DNA of 5,292 bases from Oscillospiraceae bacterium (GTDB lineage: Bacteria > Bacillota > Clostridia > Oscillospirales > Acutalibacteraceae): positions 1 to 5,292 of the forward strand of contig JAITBA010000104.1 in the NCBI GenBank assembly GCA_031283835.1, read 5' to 3'. A program made the position numbers and the translations under genes. This document shows positions 1 through 5,292 of this stretch, in pieces. Each line of letters starts with the position of its first letter. The stretch's first letter is position 1. The notes under the pieces were generated by a model. The model saw nothing but the letters and a program-made list of their open reading frames with translations, ran no database searches and was not told the origin of the DNA.

Positions 1-1382
1 CGTCGCCGGAAGAAGCCTACACCATGGTGGCCGACGCCTTTGCGTGTTCCGAACGCATGGGCCGGCCGGTGATTTTGCGCCCAACCACGCGCGTGTGCCA
101 CAGCTACGCTTCGGTGCAATTATTAGACAAACTCCCCGCAAAAACACCCGAAGGCTACACAAAAGACAATGGCCGCTGGGTGATTTTTCCCCGGCTGGCG
201 TATGCCAATCACATCAAAATCGAAGCGCAATTGCAGGAGCTAAGCAAGGAATTTTCTCGCTACGCGGGCAATCAACTCACCGGCAGCGGCACCAAAGGCA
301 TTGCCTGCGGCGGCGTGAGCACCGCTTATGTGAAAGAAGCGCTCGCGCAGCTGCACCAAGACTGTAAGCTGCTAAAAATCGCAACCGTGCCCTTTCCGGC
401 ACCGCTCGGCGAAGCGTTTTTGCGGGGCTTGGAGGAAGTGCTCGTGGTTGAAGAGCTAGACCCGGTGATCGAAACTTCGCTGGGTGCGCTGCGCGGCACC
501 GCAAAAATCAAGGGCAAATTGACCGGAGACGTGCACAACGCGGGCGAAAACACCGTTGCGTCTGTCACAAAAGCCATTCGCAAGTTTTTGACCGGCGAAG
601 ACGCGGCACAAACCGCGCCGGCGCTGCCAACCCTGCCGGTTCGCCCGCCGGTGCTTTGCGCGGGGTGCCCGCACCGGGCGTCGTTCTTCGCGATAAAAGA
701 AGCCGCAAAGGGGCGCAAGGCGGTGTATTCCGGCGACATTGGCTGCTACACGCTGGGCAACGCGCAACCGCTCGACATGGTCGACACCTGCTTGTGCATG
801 GGCGCGGGCATCGCGCAAGCACAGGGTTTGCACCGTGTGGAGCCGGACACGCTACACTTCGCCTTCATCGGCGATTCAACATTTTTCCACACAGGCATCC
901 CGGGCATTGTGAACGCGGTCTATAACCAAACAGATATCATTGTCGTCATTCTCGACAACGCCACCACCGCCATGACCGGCAACCAGCCTCATCCGGGCAT
1001 TGGCAAAACGGTTGCGGGGCAAGTGGTGGATAAAATCAGCATTTATGAAATCGTCAAGGCAATCGGCGTTGCAAAACTCGTGCGTGTCAATGCCTTCGAT
1101 TTGCCGGAAGTGATTGCCGCAGCTAAAAGTATGCTCGACAAACCCGGTGTGCGGGTGCTCCTGCTCGAAGGGCCGTGCATTGCGATTGGCAAAACAAAAA
1201 AGCCGCCGCTCACCATCAAGCAGGCGGCTTGCACCGGCTGCAGGCTCTGTATCAAAAAGCTTGGCTGCCCCGCAATTTCACTCAGTGACGGCAAAGCCTT
1301 GATTGACAGCGCGCTGTGCACCGGCTGCGGAATTTGCACAAACGTGTGCCCGTTCCGCGCGATTGGAGGGGCGGCCGAATGA
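1..1382 (+). CDS. iorA: Indolepyruvate:ferredoxin oxidoreductase, alpha subunit (5'-partial)
   Basis: Large catalytic subunit of the cytoplasmic enzyme that oxidatively decarboxylates aryl-pyruvates to aryl-acetyl-CoA, reducing ferredoxin. The frame is open from base 3 to the left edge, and the first codons (SPEEAYTM) already look like family sequence. The ATG at 24 is therefore internal; 459 residues are visible of a family usually around 600. In order (numbering from base 3): the end of the pyrimidine-side domain (RPTTRVCH near 27-34), a middle domain, CAGCPHR (219-225), GDIGCYTLG (from 244), and the TPP/Mg motif running from GDS (290-292) to DN (318-319). The C-terminus is a two-cluster ferredoxin domain: Cys 410/413/416/422 (CX2CX2CX5CP) and Cys 439/442/445/449 (CX2CX2CX3CP). 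All expected cofactor residues in the visible part are present. It is translationally coupled to iorB. A related 2-oxoacid oxidoreductase is possible, but the fused ferredoxin tail and the neighbours favour IorA. Confidence 0.95.
   Translation, partial: SPEEAYTMVADAFACSERMGRPVILRPTTRVCHSYASVQLLDKLPAKTPEGYTKDNGRWVIFPRLAYANHIKIEAQLQELSKEFSRYAGNQLTGSGTKGIACGGVSTAYVKEALAQLHQDCKLLKIATVPFPAPLGEAFLRGLEEVLVVEELDPVIETSLGALRGTAKIKGKLTGDVHNAGENTVASVTKAIRKFLTGEDAAQTAPALPTLPVRPPVLCAGCPHRASFFAIKEAAKGRKAVYSGDIGCYTLGNAQPLDMVDTCLCMGAGIAQAQGLHRVEPDTLHFAFIGDSTFFHTGIPGIVNAVYNQTDIIVVILDNATTAMTGNQPHPGIGKTVAGQVVDKISIYEIVKAIGVAKLVRVNAFDLPEVIAAAKSMLDKPGVRVLLLEGPCIAIGKTKKPPLTIKQAACTGCRLCIKKLGCPAISLSDGKALIDSALCTGCGICTNVCPFRAIGGAAE
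1365..1371 (+). promoter_or_regulatory. Ribosome binding site of iorB
   Basis: GGAGGGG lies inside the last codons of iorA, 7 bases before the ATG at 1379. It decides the iorB start over an upstream in-frame ATG at 1316, which would add 21 residues encoded over the iorA ferredoxin region and unlike the family. Confidence 0.8.
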
Positions 1383-1951
1383 ACGCATGCAATTGCTTAA
1401 TCACCGGCGTTGGCGGGCAAGGAACCGTGCTGCTTTCGCGGCTTATTGGCGCGGCGGCGGCGGCGCGGGGCTTGCCCGTGCGGGGCACCGAAACCATTGG
1501 CATGGCGCAGCGCGGCGGCAGTGTGGTCAGCCACGTGCGCATTGGCACAAACCTGCATTCGCCGCTGTTGCCGCCGGGCAGCGCGGAACTTATTCTGGGT
1601 TTTGAGCCGGGTGAAGCGGTGCGCGCACTGCCGTTTTTAAAACAAAATGGCACGCTGATTGTGCTGGACCGCGCGGTGAAACCCGTAACTTCCTCGCTGC
1701 GCGACGATGGCTACACAGCAGAGGCGATGTGCTGGTACCTGAAAGACACGGTCAAAAATGTAATCATTGTTGACAGCGGCGCCTTCACGAACCAAAAAGT
1801 GGGCAATGTGGTGCTGCTGGGGGTGGCACTGGCGCACAACCTGCTGCCCTTCACCCCCAAAGACGTGCGCGCCGTGCTGCGCGAACGCCTGCCGGAGCGC
1901 TTTTGGGCGCTCAACGAACAAGCGCTGCAAGTCGGGCTTGCTTTTTCTTAA
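1379..1951 (+). CDS. iorB: Indolepyruvate:ferredoxin oxidoreductase, beta subunit
   Basis: Small subunit of the indolepyruvate:ferredoxin oxidoreductase, equivalent to the gamma domain of pyruvate:ferredoxin oxidoreductases. It is 190 residues long, the usual size for a stand-alone IorB. The glycine-rich GVGGQG is at residues 10-15, straight after the first strand. The family signature ETIGMAQRGGSVVSHVR is at 38-54. A later conserved strand reads GNVVLLGVALA, following the FTNQKVGN stretch. There is no iron-sulfur motif, as expected, because both clusters are in IorA. The start at 1379 is chosen because translation begins directly with the family N-terminus (MNACNCLITGVGGQG), has a good Shine-Dalgarno sequence, and overlaps the iorA stop as ATGA. 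The overlap implies coupled, roughly equimolar production of the two subunits. The gene appears intact. Confidence 0.95.
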   Translation: MNACNCLITGVGGQGTVLLSRLIGAAAAARGLPVRGTETIGMAQRGGSVVSHVRIGTNLHSPLLPPGSAELILGFEPGEAVRALPFLKQNGTLIVLDRAVKPVTSSLRDDGYTAEAMCWYLKDTVKNVIIVDSGAFTNQKVGNVVLLGVALAHNLLPFTPKDVRAVLRERLPERFWALNEQALQVGLAFS

Positions 1952-1983
1952 AAAAGAACTCTTAAATCGCACCACAAAACGAC

Positions 1984-1989
1984 AGGAGA
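1984..1989 (+). promoter_or_regulatory. Ribosome binding site of the CoA ligase gene
   Basis: AGGAGA is spaced for an ATG at 1995 (the AGGAG core ends at 1988, 6 bases before it). The frame is open back to 1767 within iorB, so this site fixes the start and rules out the longer reading. The 43-base gap after iorB contains no convincing promoter or terminator. Confidence 0.85.
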
Positions 1990-1994
1990 TCCGT

Positions 1995-3230
1995 ATGAAT
2001 CTGACTCCCGAAATGCTTTCGCAAATACAATCGGCCATGCGTCACGCCAAACAGGGCACGTTTTATCAAGAGCGCTTTGCGGACATCCACCCGGAGGATA
2101 TCACCTCGCGCAAGGCGTTTGAGCAGCTGCCCTTCACCGAAAAAGACGACCTGCGCGACGCGTATCCGCTGGGCCTGCAGGCAGTGAGCGACGACAAAAT
2201 CGTGCGTATTCATTCTTCCTCGGGCACAACCGGCACACCGGTGATTATTCCCTACACGCAAAAAGATGTAACCGACTGGGCGGTGATGTTCAAGCGCTGC
2301 TACAAAACAGCGGGCATCACAAACCTCGACCGCGTGCATATCACGCCCGGCTACGGCTTGTGGACGGCGGGCATCGGCTTTCAGCATGGCGCGGAACTGC
2401 TGGGTTCAATGGCAATTCCCATGGGGCCCGGCAACACAGATAAGCAAATCAAGATGATGATGGACTTGAAATCGACGGTGCTGTGCGCAACTTCGTCCTA
2501 CGCCCTGCTGCTGGCGGAAGAAATTGAGCGGCGCGGCGTGAAGGACAAGATTTATCTTAAAAAAGGCGTGATCGGCTCGGAGCGCTGGGGCGCAAAAATG
2601 CGCAAGCGCATCGCCGACGAACTGGGCGTGGAGCTTTATGACATCTATGGCCTGACCGAAATTTATGGCCCCGGCATTGGCATGAGCTGCCGGCACGAGT
2701 GCGGCATGCACATGTGGACGGATTATCTTTACTACGAAATTGTGAACCCAAAAACCGGCGCACCCGTGCCCGAAGGCGAGGTGGGCGAAATCGTCATTAC
2801 TACGCTGCAAAAGGAGGGCGCGCCGCTCCTCCGCTACCGCACCCACGATTTGACCCGCGAAATCCCCGGCGCATGCGCCTGCGGCTCGCCCTATCCGCGC
2901 ATCGACACAATCCTCGGGCGCTCCGACGACATGGTGAAGGTGAAGGGCACCATCATTTATCCCAGCCGGATTGATGAACTGCTTGCCACGATTGATGGTG
3001 TCAGCAGCGAATATCAAGTGATGATTGATCACGTCAATGGGCGCGATATGCTAAACCTGCTCTTTGAAACGGAATCCACAGACAGCGATGTGCGCCGTGC
3101 GCTCGAAAAAACAACGGAACTGGTGTTTAAGGCTAAAATCGGCCTAACCCCGAACGTGAAGGCCGTTGACATTGGCGAACTGCCCCGCAGCGAAAAAAAA
3201 TCGACCCGGATTTTTGATAACCGGTATTGA
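1995..3230 (+). CDS. paaK: Phenylacetate-CoA ligase family protein (aryl-acetate:CoA ligase, AMP-forming)
   Basis: Cytoplasmic adenylate-forming enzyme that activates phenylacetate or a related aryl-acetate with ATP and CoA, giving aryl-acetyl-CoA, AMP and PPi. It has 411 residues, slightly shorter than the roughly 430 of classical PaaK. Visible motifs are the phosphate-binding loop SSSGTTGTP (74-82), YGLTE (218-222), YRTHD (281-285) whose Asp would contact the ribose, the hinge region GRSDDMVKVKG (308-318), and a C-terminal RSEKKSTR (398-405) offering the catalytic lysine of the mobile subdomain. Cys232, His234, Cys236, Cys294 and Cys296 could form a metal site (inference). It is third in the operon after iorA and iorB, whose product is its natural CoA-ester partner, so indoleacetate, phenylacetate or hydroxyphenylacetate are the likely acids. 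The exact substrate and working direction cannot be read from sequence. The gene symbol is by family, not proven function. The gene appears intact. Confidence 0.9.
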   Translation: MNLTPEMLSQIQSAMRHAKQGTFYQERFADIHPEDITSRKAFEQLPFTEKDDLRDAYPLGLQAVSDDKIVRIHSSSGTTGTPVIIPYTQKDVTDWAVMFKRCYKTAGITNLDRVHITPGYGLWTAGIGFQHGAELLGSMAIPMGPGNTDKQIKMMMDLKSTVLCATSSYALLLAEEIERRGVKDKIYLKKGVIGSERWGAKMRKRIADELGVELYDIYGLTEIYGPGIGMSCRHECGMHMWTDYLYYEIVNPKTGAPVPEGEVGEIVITTLQKEGAPLLRYRTHDLTREIPGACACGSPYPRIDTILGRSDDMVKVKGTIIYPSRIDELLATIDGVSSEYQVMIDHVNGRDMLNLLFETESTDSDVRRALEKTTELVFKAKIGLTPNVKAVDIGELPRSEKKSTRIFDNRY

Positions 3231-3324
3231 GGAAGCGAAGCAAAAACACCCGAAAGAAAATGGCACAAAAACCCGCAGGCCAGCCATGGTGATGATTGGC
3301 TGGCCTGCGCAAAAATATCAAAAC
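3231..3324. other. Convergent intergenic region
   Basis: A 94-base gap between the ligase stop and the stop of the - strand gene. It is A-rich on the + strand up to 3271 and contains one hairpin at 3274-3309. I see no small gene, promoter or other repeat in it. Confidence 0.8.
3267..3309 (-). terminator. Rho-independent terminator of the - strand surface protein gene
   Basis: A perfect 13-bp stem pairs 3274-3286 with 3297-3309 (core GCAGGCCAGCCA / TGGCTGGCCTGC) around a 10-base loop. Read on the - strand, the stem is followed by GG and then five T (3271-3267). It starts 15 bases after the - strand stop codon. On the + strand the stem is followed by C and then A residues, so there is no U-run and it should not act as a canonical terminator for the ligase operon. 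Confidence 0.85.
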
Positions 3325-5292
3325 TTAGGGTTTGTTCACCCGCGCGACGACGCTCACGGTGGTGTTGCCCGGAGGCAGCGACGCAAAGTTCCACGTAACC
3401 CGTGTGCGCGCGCCGTCGGGGGTAGCTGTGCCGGCGTTGGTGGCGCTGAGGAAGGTTAGGCCAAGGGGCAGCAAGTCGCTCAACGACGGCGGCGGCGTGC
3501 CGGTAACCGCATTGGAGCGTGGGTTGGTAATGGTCAGTGTGTAACGGATCAAATCACCGGGATTCACCACAACGCTTACGTCGGGCGTTTCGAGCCCTGT
3601 GTGTGGCTCGGACCAGGTTAGACCGTTGTCGGTGCTGATTTGCGCGGACTTTTTTAAGGTAAGCGGCGGGACTACGTCGGTGCCGTGGTAGGTGGTGTTG
3701 CTGTCGATCGACCCGGCGATCGCGCCTTCGAGACAGTTGAGCGTGGCACTGTTCTTGAAGATCGTGGGCGTGTCCACGCTGACGCGGGTCCGCACTCTTA
3801 CGGTGTTGCGGGCGTCGCCCGCGGGATAAAGCTGGGTGTAGTACCACCCAAGCCTGGTTTCGTCGCCAATGGTCTGCACAAAACCGGCAGACGGCGTGGA
3901 ATCCACATAAACCAAACCAGGGGGCAGCACATCGACGAGACTATACCAGTTGCCGGAAACGCTAAGTTCCGAATTCCATGGGTTGTTGATTGTCAGTGCG
4001 TACTCGATGTAATCGCCCGATTCCACGCGCACAGGCGCACCGTCCAGGCCGTTGTCGGTCAACGCGTAACTGACGCCCTCGTCGGTGCTCACACGCGCGT
4101 TTTTGGTCACGGTTGGCACATGATGATAGCAGGGGTTCGACACAATATCCGGGTAGTTGTTCTGGCTGAAGACGGCTTTGTTTTCGAACGCGATGGCACT
4201 GGTCGTTTCGTTCACCCGCACGGTGATGGCGTAAGCAATTTCTCCCGGGCTTATTTTTGGAATGGACCATGTGACCGTTGTGCGCTCGCCGCTGGTGCCG
4301 GTGGCGCCCGGGGGCGTGGCGCTAACATAGGTCAAACCCGCGGGCAAGGTGTCGGTCAACGTGTAGGCGCCGATTTTGTCGGTGTCTCCTTCGTTCTTGA
4401 TTCTAATGCGGTATTGGATATAGGCGCCCGGCACCACCGCGCGGGATTGCTCCCGGCTCTCGCTCTCCCTCCATTCGCTCCAGGTGCCATTGGTGCCGTT
4501 GGTGCTGTCGAAGCTGATGCGGGATTCTTTGCGCAGTTCGCCGTCGAAGGGTCCGGAATCTTTCACGGTGATCATGCGCAGGTTGGCGCTATCCACAAAG
4601 CGACCATCCCGCAGGTTCCACACATAGTAGGCGGAATATTCACCCGCATCGGCGGCCTCAAAGGCGCGCTTGCCATTCCACTTCTGGTTCAGCGGGTTGT
4701 TGGGCTCCGACATATGCAACGTTTTTCCGGCATTCATCACCTCTTGCCCGGAGCCATCTCTAACAATCACCTCAATGGAACCACGCGTATTCACATCGAA
4801 GTCAAACCCTTCCTGTACGTCTGCGTTGGACTTAGCATAGGGCGACAAGTTGGGGGTTCGCACCGCGTAGAAATAGTCGTCGTCGGCCTCGAACGTGCCC
4901 CTCCACGACGCTGTGTTGTAGTCAGGTTGCCACAGCAGCTGGTCGGCGGTGAGGGCGGGCGGTGATTTATCGGGGAAGATGCCAACTTTGGCGGGCTGGC
5001 CTTGCGCGATGCGTGTGTCGTCGGTGAAGATCAAACGCACATCATCCGCATGGTCAAAGGAGTTGCCCGCGAGGACTGTTTCGTTGCTGCCCACGCTAAG
5101 GTAGGCTGTGGGCACCACGCGCAGGGTGCGCGTGCCGTGCCTCTGGTCGCCGCCGGTGCCCACGGCCGTATCCACGCGCAGCCATTCCACGCCGGGCGCA
5201 AGGTCAACGGCGTTCCACTGGCCGCCGCGCTGCTGCAATGTGAGCACAGGCAGTATGCGGCCCACGCTCACGCCGTCCGCGTTCACATAGTC
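3325..5292 (-). CDS. DUF11-repeat surface or secreted protein (5'-partial)
   Basis: The C-terminal 655 residues of a larger protein; the frame is open to the right edge (DYVNADG...), so the GTG at 5286-5284 is probably internal. No function can be named. Numbering from the edge: 1-170 is an unrecognised, Asp/Asn/Thr-rich, beta-looking region; about 171-244 resembles the FlgD/CHU_C-type Ig fold (IEVIVRDGSGQEV ... W-NGK ... AGEYSAYYVW). Three DUF11-type repeats follow: about 253-385, 394-540 and 543-655. Each has a K-x-x-x-[IV]-S-x-D head, a GxxIxYxxxIxN-type strand and a D-x-LPxGLxYV/FLSAT-type strand. DUF11 repeats are typical of extracellular, stalk-like proteins, so adhesion or an envelope role is likely (inference). 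The signal peptide would lie outside the window. The protein ends in VVARVNKP with no LPXTG motif, membrane segment or cell-wall-binding module, so it is either secreted or anchored by its unseen N-terminus. Confidence 0.85.
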   Translation of the reverse strand, partial: DYVNADGVSVGRILPVLTLQQRGGQWNAVDLAPGVEWLRVDTAVGTGGDQRHGTRTLRVVPTAYLSVGSNETVLAGNSFDHADDVRLIFTDDTRIAQGQPAKVGIFPDKSPPALTADQLLWQPDYNTASWRGTFEADDDYFYAVRTPNLSPYAKSNADVQEGFDFDVNTRGSIEVIVRDGSGQEVMNAGKTLHMSEPNNPLNQKWNGKRAFEAADAGEYSAYYVWNLRDGRFVDSANLRMITVKDSGPFDGELRKESRISFDSTNGTNGTWSEWRESESREQSRAVVPGAYIQYRIRIKNEGDTDKIGAYTLTDTLPAGLTYVSATPPGATGTSGERTTVTWSIPKISPGEIAYAITVRVNETTSAIAFENKAVFSQNNYPDIVSNPCYHHVPTVTKNARVSTDEGVSYALTDNGLDGAPVRVESGDYIEYALTINNPWNSELSVSGNWYSLVDVLPPGLVYVDSTPSAGFVQTIGDETRLGWYYTQLYPAGDARNTVRVRTRVSVDTPTIFKNSATLNCLEGAIAGSIDSNTTYHGTDVVPPLTLKKSAQISTDNGLTWSEPHTGLETPDVSVVVNPGDLIRYTLTITNPRSNAVTGTPPPSLSDLLPLGLTFLSATNAGTATPDGARTRVTWNFASLPPGNTTVSVVARVNKP
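3328..3666 (-). repeat. DUF11-type repeat 3, lacking its last strand (protein level)
   Basis: Encodes residues about 543-655. The head is LKKSAQISTDNGLTWSEP and the middle SLSDLLPLGLTFLSATNAG. It stops at TTVSVVARVNKP, the point where repeats 1 and 2 go on to their F-x-N-x-A final strand. Lys548 and Asp606 are present, but the matching Asn, expected near residue 664, lies beyond the stop. Confidence 0.75.
3673..4113 (-). repeat. DUF11-type repeat 2 (protein level)
   Basis: Encodes residues about 394-540. The head is VTKNARVSTDEGVSYA, the middle SLVDVLPPGLVYVDSTPSAG, and the final strand IFKNSATL. It is a full-length repeat with Lys397, Asp454 and Asn514. It is diverged from the other two, so it is not a recent duplication. 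Confidence 0.75.
4138..4536 (-). repeat. DUF11-type repeat 1 (protein level)
   Basis: Encodes residues about 253-385 of the visible protein. The head is LRKESRISFD, the middle TLTDTLPAGLTYVSATPPG, and the final strand AFENKAVF. Lys255, Asp314 and Asn371 sit at the positions matched by Lys397, Asp454 and Asn514 in repeat 2. Its head carries a Thr/Asn/Gly-rich insertion (STNGTNGTWSEW) compared with the other two. Confidence 0.75.

Noticed and set aside
24..1382. ATG at 24 as the iorA start
   Set aside because: The frame is open to the window edge, the residues before it fit the family, and most of the N-terminal domain would be missing. The gene starts outside the window.
1941..1956. Inverted repeat CTTTTT-ctta-AAAAAG at the iorB stop
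   Set aside because: The stem is almost entirely A-T and only 6 bp, with no U-run after it, so it is not a credible terminator or operator.
1767..1994. N-terminal extension of the CoA ligase into iorB
   Set aside because: The extension is a shadow of the iorB frame. A clear Shine-Dalgarno sequence and a family-like N-terminus support the start at 1995.
2406..3032. 208-codon - strand open frame opposite the CoA ligase
   Set aside because: It is the antisense shadow of a gene whose + strand frame contains every expected catalytic motif.
3231..3330. Frameshift or sequencing error ending repeat 3 early
   Set aside because: Neither of the other two frames after VNKP gives the missing F-x-N-x-A strand (one stops after NPKF, the other reads unrelated sequence), and a terminator follows directly.
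3685..4965. Long 426-codon + strand open frame opposite the repeat protein
   Set aside because: It shows no recognisable motifs and reads as the antisense of a GC-rich coding region. The - strand frame has clear repeated domains and runs on to the window edge.
3325..5286. GTG at 5286-5284 as the start of the repeat protein
   Set aside because: The frame continues upstream to the edge, there is no signal peptide after the GTG, and the first residues look like the middle of a beta-rich domain.

Overview
The window carries the 3' part of an anaerobic amino-acid metabolism operon on the + strand (1-3230). It converges on the 3' part of a large repeat-containing surface or secreted protein gene on the - strand (3325-5292). 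GC content looks moderately high by eye. Strong AGGAG-type ribosome binding sites, an oxygen-sensitive 2-oxoacid:ferredoxin oxidoreductase and a DUF11-type repeat protein together suggest an anaerobic bacterium, plausibly a GC-rich Clostridia/Oscillospirales-type Firmicute. This taxonomic guess is an inference.

The + strand operon consists of iorA (5' end outside the window), iorB (start overlaps the iorA stop by 4 bases) and a phenylacetate-CoA ligase family gene (43 bases after iorB, with its own strong Shine-Dalgarno sequence). IorA/IorB form the TPP- and [4Fe-4S]-dependent indolepyruvate:ferredoxin oxidoreductase, which interconverts aryl-pyruvates (from Trp, Phe and Tyr) and aryl-acetyl-CoA plus CO2 with ferredoxin as electron carrier. 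The ligase interconverts aryl-acetyl-CoA and the free aryl-acetate. The three genes can therefore link aryl-pyruvate to aryl-acetate either fermentatively or, in reverse, for aromatic amino acid synthesis from scavenged aryl-acetates. The sequence does not settle the direction.

The 94-base gap between the convergent genes holds a 13-bp perfect hairpin followed by a T-run on the - strand only, so it is a terminator for the - strand gene.

The - strand gene is open to the right edge, and 655 residues are visible. They comprise an unrecognised region, a probable FlgD/CHU_C-like Ig-fold, and three DUF11-type repeats. The first two repeats have Lys, Asp and Asn at closely matching spacing, which would suit intramolecular isopeptide bonds. 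The third stops just before its last strand, and no C-terminal anchor follows.

I see no clearly undescribed system, RNA gene, mobile element or CRISPR array. The most interesting items are the repeat architecture with its abrupt end, and the unresolved direction and substrate of the ior-ligase operon.
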